64,000 nucleotides of DNA from NCBI GenBank assembly GCA_964019425.1, contig OZ025846.1:186001-250000 (forward strand). The letters run 5' to 3'. The DNA is from Flectonema sp. DT1601. Lineage: Eukaryota; Euglenozoa; Diplonemea; Diplonemida; Diplonemidae. Positions 30,232 through 40,728 of this stretch are shown here, piece after piece; position 1 is the stretch's first letter; each line of letters begins with the position of its first letter. Made by a program: the position numbers and the translations under genes. The notes under the pieces are model-generated. The model was given only the letters and a program-made list of their open reading frames with translations, was not told the origin of the DNA and did not search any database.

Positions 30232-32766
30232 ACAAACCATGCACTGAGAAGGAGACAGCGAGTCGAATGCCACTTCGATTCCGATAATATAATCCATGAC
30301 AGTTGATAAACTGTAGTATAAGTGATCCTGTACTGATCCAGTGGTCGAGTTATTCTCACTTCTCTTCGCAACAAAACAGAACCTGTTCGCTTGTAACAAC
30401 GCATCCAACGTCTGTTGAGTCAACCCAGAAATAGCAAACTGAGTTTCATTCGTAATACTTTTCCATAGGTTTAAAAATTCATCTTTTCCAAGAGGACTGT
30501 TAGTATAAAAAGCCATGGAAATATTAAATTGAATGGTTGAGAACGACACTCCAAAGTTAGTCGCAAATGCCACATCAAGAGAATAAACATTCTTTCCATC
30601 CATCGCAGTCGGGTTTAACGAACAACCAATTTGCTGTTCAAACGTCTCTCCCGGTGCAAGAGGTGCCGGTACTGTAAGTAGGTTTGTTAGAGTCAAACCA
30701 AACGAGTTAACGTTGACCTGAAGCTTTAAATCGGATGCTGGTAACTGATTGTTGTTCGTAATTTGAATATCAAGTACGAGTCCGTGTTCGCGAACAGTAA
30801 CAAATCTACCATTGAGAGCAACACCGTTATTGTTATTCGCAGGGAACCAAACAGAAAATGGTTCAGATTGTTGTTCTCCGTAGTAGGCTTGACGTTGAAA
30901 TTGAGGAAGGGATTCATCGACTTCGACTTCGATGACTTCTTCTTCGAGACTTTCCTTATCATCATCGACATCGTTTAGATCTGCTTTGCCTCCGTGATAG
31001 TTCAAAACAAATGTCTCTGGTGGTTTATGATAAACTGACGCAAGCGATCCAACGTGTGGCAGGACTGCAGATACGATTTTAGAATCGAGAATGGACCCCT
31101 TTCCTTCATCAATGGTTTCCTTTTCACCGAGAACAACTGATGATGCAGCGGTTGGGTTTAGTGATAGCAGTCTCCAATAAACGTATCCTCTGTCTCTAAG
31201 GTCAGGAATATCAGATTCTGAAACTGTTTGTAAAACTTTTTGAAGGAGTTCTTGTGTCGCGTCAGGTCGTTTTAAAAACAACTTCACGATAGCAGTTAAG
31301 ATTTGAAGCTGAACATCGACTGCTTCTTCAGCAAAAGAGTCTAAGAAATCATCGAGAAGCTCATCTGCGTTTTCAATTTTTTCAGCGTATTCTCCAATAA
31401 TCCAGATCATGGCAGCCTTAGCGTCAGGTTCGTCCAGCGTTTCTAAAGATTCGCATAAGACACCGATAAGACCTTCGTATCTTCCTGGATATTTTCTAAA
31501 AACGTCACGTACGACTATAATAGATTCTTGAACTACATAATTAACACGAGTTTTAATCAGTTGAGATAATTGAGCTGCGCAATCCTCAGCTGCAGATTCT
31601 ATTTTAATTGCTGTGACACCGATGGCACGAACAGCTCTGCGTACGAATTCAACGTCGACTTCCTGGGCATATTCTGCGAACTCGTTTAGAATACCTCTGA
31701 CGTTGCTGGCGTTTACTAGTTGCAACATGATATCTAATTTTTCTAACTTAATATAGATTGGATCGTTATACTTAACAAAAAAGACTCTAACTTGACTGGA
31801 TAATAGTTCCGGAAACCTCTGAAGAATCAACGAGATATTTCTTAAAGCAACGTAACGAATTTCAAAATCAGTTCCACCCGAGACCAATGACACCAGAGGC
31901 GGAGCAATAGCCTGCACTCGAGACTCAATTTCTTTGCCTCCTCCTTTACCCCATCGTTCAATGTAGTTCATTACAATTCTGACTGTTGTCAATACGACAG
32001 CAGCATTCCCATGTTGTAATTTTGGAAGGACTCTGCTGCATATTAAATCAGCTTTATCTTGTGTTTCAGCTTGGTATTGTGCAAGGCACTCAAGAACATA
32101 GACTTGACCCCATTCGTTGCATCCTTGAGTGTCAGATAGCGTCTGTAGAAGATCAGAAACAGAAAGGTTTTTCATTATCGATCCAAGTTGATGTTCACGA
32201 CGATCTCCCTGTGAAATTTGTATCTCATGAAGGGCACAAACAGCAGCAGCAATCACAGTTGGGTTGCTGTCTGATAGTAGCTCAGCCAGGTTTTCAATAA
32301 ACCCACCGTCTTCCATACGCTGACGATTAATTGCGAAGACCTTCGCGACAGCTGTTGCTGCGCATCTCCTAACATACGGATCGCTATCTTTAAGTGCCTG
32401 ACGTAATGTTGATGTGATGTGATCAGTCATCTTCTCCACCTGAACAGCTGACATGGATCTGATTGCGAGACCTCTGATGATCGGATTTTCATGCTGAGCG
32501 TCCTTTACGAAGTTTCCAGCCAGTAGAGCAGCCTTGTCTTGTTGTAACTTTGCGTTAGCAATGATATACAAATAGACTAACTTTTTTGTGTCTAAGTGTT
32601 GAGATGAAAACAATTTCGCAACGTCAGAAAACAAATTACTAACATCACGACCCACTGTCATTATCGCAATCACTTTTCGGAGGGCATTCCGTTGTTGTTC
32701 CCATCCGTAACTTTGTAGATCTTCCTTTAGTTCTGTAGTCTCTCCCCTCTTCACGACTTTAGACAT
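30082..32766 (-). CDS. AP-1/AP-2 complex beta-adaptin
   Basis: Two exons (30238-32766 and 30082-30162; 75-nt intron) give 869 residues. The N-terminal trunk of HEAT-like repeats is typical of AP-1/AP-2 beta: GETTELKEDLQSYGWEQQRN, KKLVYLYIIANAKLQQDKA, NPIIRGLAIRSMS, DSDPYVRRCAATAVAK. A short acidic hinge (about 600-645) is followed by the gamma-adaptin-ear-like and TBP-like appendage domains. The terminal exon finishes the appendage as ISIHSPQEEYIPSLKHYLLS; without it the frame would read into a homopolymer. Beta-adaptins recruit clathrin and cargo at the trans-Golgi or plasma membrane. It is a little shorter than animal versions because of the hinge. TTATTTTTTTTTAAAAG precedes the start by 15 nt. 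AP-1 and AP-2 cannot be separated by eye. Confidence 0.93.
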
Positions 32767-33049
32767 GTTGTTGGCAACCCTTTTAAAAAAAAATAATAAA
32801 GGATTTTATTTTTTAAAACTACTACGAGATGTCATTATTTTAGATAAGTCTGAACTCAAATCTTAAAAGCAGAATATTTTGAGGTCTGTTGCAGAAGAAT
32901 TAATTGAATTAAAATTTTTTCATAGTGGGCGAAAAAAAAAAAAAAAAAAAAAAAAACGAGTTGGGGCAATTTTATTTTTGCCATTTCTCTCATAGAGATT
33001 TTTTTTTTTTTTTTTTTTTAAAAATGATGTCACATATCCATAAGCACAT

Positions 33050-34843
33050 CTATGCCCCAGAAGCTACGTTGTAGGACACATCAGTAAAGTGATTCCATTT
33101 GTCAGTGCCGTCTTTCACCTTTGGTTCACCAGTCATGATGTTTATTCCCTTATTTACGTTGTACGCATTCGGATCGGCGAATGTTCGGATTTCAACACGA
33201 GGATCACGTGATCGCGGGTATCGTCGCTTTTCCGGATTGAAGTTAAATAATTTTCCTTTTCCTCCTTTTTTAACCTTCCAATAAGCTGCTTGCATTTTAT
33301 CACTAACGGCTTGGCGACGGAGATCTCGAGCTGCGAAGTTGTCTTGACGAGAAGTAGTCTCAAATTCTGATAAGTCACCAGCCAAAGGTCCGGTTAATCG
33401 GGATAGTGGTTCGTTAGTTGAACGCAACCTGGTGTCTATTTTCGATAATTTGTATCGTCGATGTTTTGCAGTTGTCTTTGAGTCAATAGTTTTAGATTTT
33501 ATATTCCATACCCTCAGCGGTTTATTTGGATCCTCAACTTTCTCTTCTACTTCATCATCTTCTGTAGTTGCAGTTGTAGGATCGCCACCGAAGGGTTTCG
33601 GTTTTTTTACCAATCGCTCTCGCTCCTCAAATCCTTGTTCTTTTCGGTATCGAATTGCCTGCATTATTTCCTCTCTTTCCCCTCTCATCTTTTGCTCTGC
33701 TTCGAAGCATTTTCGAATATAAGGAGGTGCTGTTTCGTAGTTGCCGTCCGATATTTCTGGAATCTGGTCCAACGTAATCCTCCCGAAGCTTCCCTTTTTA
33801 AACCCGTCTATTAGACGCATTGCGACGATATTAAATGCCAGTTTGTTACCTGCTTTGAACGTTTCCTCATTATAAAAAGGAAGCTGATCACGTGCTATTG
33901 CTCTAAGCATATTCATTGTTAACGCAGCCCGATATGAAAATTCTGTAAAGTCTTTTGGAACAGGATACGGCATTCTGAACATCGTCATAGCGCCAAGTTC
34001 GAGTCCGTGGTTAACTATAGTAGCGTACACCACCTCCGCCATAAACATTAGGTGGTCTTCTTTTGTTCTGCTAAAGTCAGTTAGTCCAGCCATACTCAAC
34101 TTTTTAGCTTGCAAAGGAGATATAAGTCTCGGTGATAAGATTCCTGGAGTGTCGATGAATACCAGCTTACCTTCCTGATCAGGTAACGGAGCCGTAACAA
34201 CTCCAATTTTTCTAGTTATTCCCGGTACCCCACCCTCTTTTACAATTTTCATTGATATTTTTCTTCGAATGCCATGACGAAAACCCCACGTTGGAGTGAG
34301 CGCATCAACGAAGTGTCTTCTAAGTTTATTAATGACAAATGACTTTCCAACGTTAGGCATTCCAATAACCAGCACGACTGTGTCTCTTCTGCTGTAGTAT
34401 GTTGGTATTCTTGTTTTCATTATGGAGCTGAATATTTTCGTGTATTCCTTCTCAGTGATCCCCGACCCGGATAACATGATTGCGTAAATTCCTAGTTTTT
34501 CATAGAAATCGAGAATTCTCTTATTCGCATGGGTGTCTGCTAGTTCAGCTCTGTTGAATATAATCACTTTTGGTTTCGAAACTGTCAGTTTTTCTAATTC
34601 CTGGTTGTATGAACTGAACGGTACCCTCGCATCTCTGATCTCGAGAATGACGTCGACTTTACTCAGTTTCTTCCTAATAGAAATGATTGATTTATAATGA
34701 AACGATTCAAACCAGTGATATCCTCCATAAGGTTGATCTCCTATACCATCTACACGGTCCCAAAAAGACTCCAGAACTGCAACACGTTTTGGTATACTTC
34801 TGCTTAGACACCTCACCTGCTGTTTGATGTGGTTGAGGAACAT
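33050..34843 (-). CDS. MTG1: MTG1/YlqF-type circularly permuted GTPase, mitochondrial
   Basis: A 597-residue GTPase whose motifs come in permuted order: G4 NRAELAD (about residue 96), then G1 GMPNVGKS (about 162), then G3 DTPG (about 227), as in YlqF/MTG1 factors that help assemble the mitochondrial large ribosomal subunit. The conserved VDVILEIRDARVPFSSYN lies before G4. The N-terminus (MFLNHIKQQVRCLSRSIPKR) resembles a mitochondrial presequence. The C-terminal 200 residues are a basic extension beyond the usual family length, which may bind rRNA. TTTCCCTCTAAACAG lies 28 nt upstream. The leader holds a four-codon upstream ORF (ATGAACAAAAAATAA), which could lower translation. Confidence 0.88.
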   Translation of the reverse strand: MFLNHIKQQVRCLSRSIPKRVAVLESFWDRVDGIGDQPYGGYHWFESFHYKSIISIRKKLSKVDVILEIRDARVPFSSYNQELEKLTVSKPKVIIFNRAELADTHANKRILDFYEKLGIYAIMLSGSGITEKEYTKIFSSIMKTRIPTYYSRRDTVVLVIGMPNVGKSFVINKLRRHFVDALTPTWGFRHGIRRKISMKIVKEGGVPGITRKIGVVTAPLPDQEGKLVFIDTPGILSPRLISPLQAKKLSMAGLTDFSRTKEDHLMFMAEVVYATIVNHGLELGAMTMFRMPYPVPKDFTEFSYRAALTMNMLRAIARDQLPFYNEETFKAGNKLAFNIVAMRLIDGFKKGSFGRITLDQIPEISDGNYETAPPYIRKCFEAEQKMRGEREEIMQAIRYRKEQGFEERERLVKKPKPFGGDPTTATTEDDEVEEKVEDPNKPLRVWNIKSKTIDSKTTAKHRRYKLSKIDTRLRSTNEPLSRLTGPLAGDLSEFETTSRQDNFAARDLRRQAVSDKMQAAYWKVKKGGKGKLFNFNPEKRRYPRSRDPRVEIRTFADPNAYNVNKGINIMTGEPKVKDGTDKWNHFTDVSYNVASGA

Positions 34844-35370
34844 TTTCTTTTTTATTATTTTTTGTTCATTCTGTTTAGAGGGAAAGGGGGGGACAAAAAA
34901 TAGAAATTCAAATCCACCTCATATTTCTCTGTTTAGAATTTTTATTGGTTTGTTTTTATTGTTTTTCGACCTATCCATGCGCCTGTTTTAAAGAAATATG
35001 TGCTTTGGAGTAGGTGAACAAGACAGCAGGTCACGTCGCCGTGTTTTGAATTTTCGCGAAGAAATGTGGTTGACCCTCAACAAAACAAGTGTTCAGAGCG
35101 AAGAGGTGTCATACAAACAAGAAAGATAAAAAAAAAAAAGGAGAGTCCTCGTTATCTATCTGAGTTTCGTTCTGCCATTTTGAAACTCGTCCTGTCAGGT
35201 AGCGTTGGGTTCGTATAATTTAGTTATCGGAGATGACATAACATTAATACCAAAAAAAAAAAAAAAAAAAGCCTCCCCATCACATTTAGTAAAGAAACCA
35301 TGTTCTCGTAGACTCGGTAGGATATAAGTACCACCGCTGCATTTTTTTTTTTTTTTTTTGAAAGAAGTTC
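34844..35370. other. Intergenic, no gene seen
   Basis: Leader of the MTG1-like gene on the left, then AT-rich sequence with A runs at about 35128 and 35253. No coding-like frame. Confidence 0.65.
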
Positions 35371-38300
35371 TCAAAATCTCCATTTTTTCGCAGCATTTCG
35401 CTCCCATTTTTGCTCCAAATCATGCCAATCACAATGAAGGGTAGAACAGGCTTTGAGATTCTCATTACCAACAGCATCATCAGCAGGGTAATGTTCAACA
35501 CAAAGGGATGGTACTTCACAAGACTGTTCACAACAAAACGGATCCAAACCTAAAGAGTGATGAGCAACGATATCTACTCCGAACTGTTCTCTATCTCGTG
35601 TAACTGATGTATACCAACCCATGAAGGCGGGAAGGTCCCAATGCTCTCCTTGGATGTCATTCTCAAAAGAGAATCCACCAACAACCCTACTGCCAGTTGC
35701 AACAGGTGAAATCTTAACTCCGCTAATCTCCTTTGCTCTCATCCCCGAGTGATCAAGAAAATACAACATTCCAGTGTGATTATGAATTACCACTTCGAGA
35801 ATTTCTTTAAAACCAGCGATTCTCTTTAAAAATGGAGTGACTTGACAACCACTCAACGGCTGGTATTTTTCAATACAAAAAGAATCATTTCTAGTACAAG
35901 GAGAAGCTATGACGTAAGGATAAGGACCAGGAATATCACCAACAGACGAGTGGAATAACTTCAGTACAGGTGGTATCTTCAAAGGGCTGATAAAACTGGC
36001 TGGGGGTTGAGGGTTTTCACCCCCCCACACGAATGACTGGATACCAAGAGCAACGTTAACAGCTACTAACATATCCTTACAGACTAACCTCCATGGGATT
36101 AATATTTTCCATGTGTTTTGTGTAGCGGATGCCATAGAGCCTCCGCGAGGTCTAAAATTAGAACATATTCGTTGTAATGTCAACGGGTCTCCTACTAGAG
36201 GATGCTTCTCACGAGTTTTCAATCGTTTTCTGTCCAGTAATTTCAAATCTTTTGGAATTTTAGTCACCGTGTCATTCACTTCGTCCCAAATAGGTATTGA
36301 TGGCCATCCAGTGAAGAACTGTTTTGTTATTTTTTCACATTTATCAATAGTATTCCAACACGGTATTTACTTAACATACCAATGGTCTTGATGGGTTTCC
36401 GTATCCCTCAGGTGGGACTAAGTCGCTGTCTTTTCTAACGATTTCCACATCCAACACCACAAGTTTTGGTACTTGTGGAACACTGTTTATGGTTTTTGTT
36501 TATAAATATAAAAAAAAACAATTTTTAAAAAAAAAAAAAAAAAAATGAAAATAACACATACCGTGGAAGAGATTGGTCTAAGAACGAAACTACGTCGTCT
36601 TCACCAGATTTCATTATTTTTCTGATGGTTTGAAGCCATACAGGAGTCTGATCAGACTTGTTAATATTATTGTAATTATTCCAAAGTTGATTTCTAACAA
36701 ACGAATCGACAGCACCCCTTCCAGGATCAGCCCTCACAACGAGGTATTTGATAACAGACTTTCCTTGAACCTTTTTAGGTATAAGATCTCTTGAGATTGC
36801 ATTGCCAGGTAGCTGACACAACCCAAGACCGAATTGTAATAACGTTCTGAGTGTCTTGTGAGCTGTTGATCTGTATCCGTTGATGACTCGTTCTTGAGAA
36901 GGTTCTGATGAGAATAAATAAAACACAACACACTCACCAAGAACTCCTTTCCAAGGACACGGAGGATCAATTTCATGTTGCGTTATCGTAACCCAGTCTG
37001 GTGGTAGTGGTGGAAGACAATTTCTAAACGCCTGATTAAATTCTTTTGACAAACTACTAAGTTCCCTTCTAGTCAATGAAGGGAGTCCCATCACTATTGG
37101 GATTCTTCCGTCTTGAGGAGGATCACAAACCCAGTCTGGTGGTGGTTTTGGAAGCCACGCTTTCCAATATCTGTCTTCAGATATTATCAAATCTTTTCTA
37201 AAATCTAATTCAGTTGTTGGTCTTCCTAAGATCTCTCTTAAATGAACTTCCATCACTCCCACTAACAGTCGACCTGATCCGTATGCGTTGGCAAAACCTG
37301 TCAAAAAGTCAGGCACATGCTGAGCTAACTCACCCATTGGATCGACCCAGTACGACTTGTAGTCGAGCATTGAATCTTCTGCTTGAAACAGTCTTTGACC
37401 AAAGTGATATTTCAGAGTAGAATCAGTCTTTATATTTATACCAGCAGACTGTTGAACTTTATTAGAATTATTAGCCCTTGATAAGTAGATTGCTCTCGCC
37501 CACCTGCAGGAATTCTGAAGTGTACTGAAGTAGGCTTCGTAGCTGTCGACTGCTTTTGCTGTTTCTAAATTATCAAGTCTACGGACATGCAGTCGTCTGT
37601 TCCTCCATCGGTGTTTATCTTGATTGGGTAAAGCATTATCAAAGTACAAACAGGGAACATTCTGAAGAACTAATTTAGCATATGCATTGCCAGTTCGATT
37701 TCCGTCTTTATCTTCAACGTGTTTAATCCAAAGTAGTGCCTGCATGTCACTTCTGAAAAGAGATTTCATCGATATAAGTGACGGTGAGTCAGCCTTTAAC
37801 GGAGGCCATATTTCATGAAGTACGATCTTTAGCAACGCACTTCGAAGAAGGTCGGCTATGTCAACAGCTCTTTGACAGCTTTTTAGTCCGACTGTCTTTC
37901 CCTGTTCGTCAAACCTACCGAAATAAATACAAGCTCGCTTTGTCGCTTTTCGGAGATATAAAAAGTTTAAGATTGCTGGGATACATGTCCTAGCTGTGTA
38001 TATCATTTGGAGCACTGGATCCATTTTACGTGTCAAATCAGGTCGAAAGCTCAATATGTGAACTCGTGTTCCTCTCACCATGACTGAAACAGATGCCTTT
38101 GTTGCTCTGATTTTTGAACGAGCACATTTAGAACACAAATCGTAATTACATTGTCTACATCCGTAGAATGATCTCGCGTGTTGTGAATAGGCTTCAGCGA
38201 GTTCCCAGTCACTTTGAGATGCAAAGTTTTTTTTTATTTTAAATTTTCTATCTGAAGGATCTCGTCTCTTATCAGAACAATATGGATTACAGTAATCACA

Positions 38301-38825
38301 TTTATCACAAACAAGTCGTAGTCTAGCCACCTTTGTAAAGTGATCATCATAACATGTGAGTCGTCCAGAATCAAAACAATGAGAACAGAATATCATATCA
38401 CATTTATTGCAGTATTGAACTGGTGAGTTTGCGCTGGTTCTGCTGGAATGGCCAAGTCCATGGCAAGAGTCACACATTTTTGATAATTCAACAAGCGGGT
38501 GACCCATAACACATCTTTCTTGTGTGTCTAACCAACTTCCTTGGTAGTACTCTCCTTCAACTTCTGTTTTACTATCTTCACGAGGAAAACCATCACTGCT
38601 GTCATCCATGTGCCAATCCATTGTTGGTTGACTTGTAATCTCTCTCAAAGAATCGTATCTTGGAAGTCCATCTTCAGACTCATCGTCATTCTTCCACTGA
38701 AAGAACAACGGCAGAAGTTTCGTCCCTCTCGGAGTAACAGCAGTGGCATTGTTATCGGGCGGCACCACAATATGTGATGTTGCATTGGAAGTTGAGGTAT
38801 CAATTTGTATTGAAGGGATGCTCAT
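35371..38825 (-). CDS. 1104-residue zinc-rich hypothetical protein (three exons)
   Basis: Exons 36562-38825, 36380-36482 and 35371-36318 join in frame (79- and 61-nt GT-AG introns with GTATGT donors and AAACAG acceptors). The N-terminus is disordered. Residues about 85-240 carry clustered Cys/His pairs (CDSCHGLGH, CNKCDMIFCSHC, CDKCDYCNPYC, CRQCNYDLCSKC), like B-box or ZZ zinc folds. The large middle is unrecognised: RLLVGVMEVHLREILGRP, then ITQHEIDPPCPWKGVLGECV, faintly recalls Schlafen/AlbA_2 domains. The C-terminal exon ends in another Cys/His cluster (DPFCCEQSCEVPSLCVEHYP). The first in-frame ATG gives MSIPSIQIDTS; ATTTGACAACAACAG upstream is a likely acceptor. Function unknown. Confidence 0.75.
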
Positions 38826-38950
38826 ATTATTATTATTATTATTGGTGTTGTCATTTATGTCTTCGTAGATATCTGTTGTTGTCAAATTATTTTTTGTGAG
38901 AAAAAAAAATTAACAATTTAAAATGAAAAATAAAACAAGAATAATGGTCA

Positions 38951-40402
38951 TCACTGATATGCCAAGCAGCTTAAATTATCAACCAAAACAGTCGTCGTAG
39001 CAGCAGCGACGATAATCACGAGCGAGGAAATTACAATAATTTTATAATAATCTGATGCAGGATTCTTTGATGCGGAACTTTCATAATTCGATGATTGTGA
39101 AGGTTCTGATAAATACAACTCCCACTTACACCCGATACCTAATAATGAAGTGAAGCAAACAGGGTCTACAAATGAACGATGATCACTTATGAACGGCTCG
39201 TATGGAAGTGGAACACGTCGAAGTGACGACATAATATTATTATCAATGGAATAGCAGTCTGTGTCGTCTACATCAATCCCCTTAAGTGATGAATAAACAG
39301 CTGGTTGTAAATATGATTTCCAACTCTGTGAAGGAATCACAGCTGCGAGAGTTGCCTGTAGACATGGTCTCTGACCATCAACATCGATCTGTATCATAAC
39401 TTCCTCAAGAACCTTTCCTTTACAATATTGTAAGAGGCTTTTTACGTCAACTGTTGATTTTGGAATGTAACAAAAGTTACACTCCCCGAAGACCATCATT
39501 TGTAGAGACCAGGCCCATGATTCAATCCAGCCTTTTGCTCCTTTGTTTCCAGAGCTGGATCGTTTCTTTCCAGAAAAACACTTTAAGATTGATGATAAAA
39601 GGGGATAGTTAAGTATTAGTATTCGTTTGTCGTAGTCAGGAAACCAAAGTTGTTTTCCTTTTTTTTTATAAGCATTCCAAGTATTAACGCAATCATAATT
39701 CACAACACCCGGTACGATATCACTTCCTAACAATAACTGTAAACTGCTGTAATCAATTGCAGAATAGTATGGTAACGACCATTCTCTTAGGACTGAACCT
39801 GTACTGACGACGGTTTTGGCAATTGGATCAAAGACACAACAATTTAATAAAGGTTGCGAAAGCATTGAAAGGATTAAATCGCCGTCGGTTCCGACAATAC
39901 AGATCTTGGAAGCTTTTATTGATTGCAACCATCGAGTTATTTTTAATTCACCTTCTCCAGCTGAGTCGTCAGCAGACAGAACGTGTGATGAGAGCTGATG
40001 TCGTTCTGAGAATTCAGAAACCCATTTTTTCAAAAATCTTTTCAACTTCGACATGAATTGAGTCCCAGGAGTAAAGTTCAACCTGTTAAAAGAAAGCTCT
40101 TCCTCATTGTATCGAAGCCTCCTCTCTCTCTGAATTGCTAATTTTGCTAGAGGAGGCTGACCATCGATCACAAGTAGTAGTTGTGTTCCGTCGACAACAA
40201 CATCACTTAAAAGGTTATTTAAAAAGTTTTTCGTATATTCAAAAATCCCTTCACAATCATCAGCACATCCAGCAGCCTCGTGCAATATTGGATTCACTTC
40301 AACAGCCACAGCATCAAAACATTCTCTTTCTCCATTATTAACTTTTTTTATTAAATTTTTTGATTCATTTTTGAGTCGAGCTCGGACTCCTCCCACACCC
40401 AT
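38951..40402 (-). CDS. XRN-like 5'-3' exoribonuclease domain with C-terminal membrane anchor
   Basis: A 483-residue single-exon protein starting MGVGGVRARLKNES. It follows the XRN N-terminal nuclease region in order: VAVEVNPILHEAAG, LLLVIDGQPPLAKLAIQRER, LNFTPGTQFMSKLKRFLKKW, SAGEGELKI and CIVGTDGDLILSML. Acidic catalytic positions are kept except that the first Asp (LDMN in XRN1) is Glu here. It lacks most of the long C-terminal XRN regions. It ends with a hydrophobic span (IIVISSLVIIVAAATTTVLV) and about ten more residues, a tail-anchor layout that I have not seen described for this family. TAACACTAAG just before the ATG could be the acceptor. It stops 126 bp before the start of the next gene. 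Confidence 0.8.
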   Translation of the reverse strand: MGVGGVRARLKNESKNLIKKVNNGERECFDAVAVEVNPILHEAAGCADDCEGIFEYTKNFLNNLLSDVVVDGTQLLLVIDGQPPLAKLAIQRERRLRYNEEELSFNRLNFTPGTQFMSKLKRFLKKWVSEFSERHQLSSHVLSADDSAGEGELKITRWLQSIKASKICIVGTDGDLILSMLSQPLLNCCVFDPIAKTVVSTGSVLREWSLPYYSAIDYSSLQLLLGSDIVPGVVNYDCVNTWNAYKKKGKQLWFPDYDKRILILNYPLLSSILKCFSGKKRSSSGNKGAKGWIESWAWSLQMMVFGECNFCYIPKSTVDVKSLLQYCKGKVLEEVMIQIDVDGQRPCLQATLAAVIPSQSWKSYLQPAVYSSLKGIDVDDTDCYSIDNNIMSSLRRVPLPYEPFISDHRSFVDPVCFTSLLGIGCKWELYLSEPSQSSNYESSASKNPASDYYKIIVISSLVIIVAAATTTVLVDNLSCLAYQ

Positions 40403-40728
40403 CTTACTTAGTGTTATTTGTTAGAGGATAGGAGGGGGGAAGAGAGGAAACACATTGTAATGTTGTACTCGTTTATCTTCAAAAAAAAAACTGCAACCAA
40501 GCCAATAAGGTATCTTACTAGGTTGGGGTAATAAATTTACCTTCTCGTCAGTACCTCGGAATCTAACAAAAAATAGTGGTGGCAGTGGACAGAAAGGATA
40601 GGGAATTAGTCCTTTTAGAAATAAACTTTTTTTTTTTTTTTTTTTTAAAGATGTTCATTCCATCATCGTATCTCACGATCAGGTTGTTCACAACAAAAGA
40701 TACTACTCTCTCTTGATTATAGAAAGTG
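40403..40728. other. Short intergenic region
   Basis: Leader of the XRN-like gene and 3' flank of the PUB-domain gene, with a T run near 40640. No gene seen. Confidence 0.6.
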
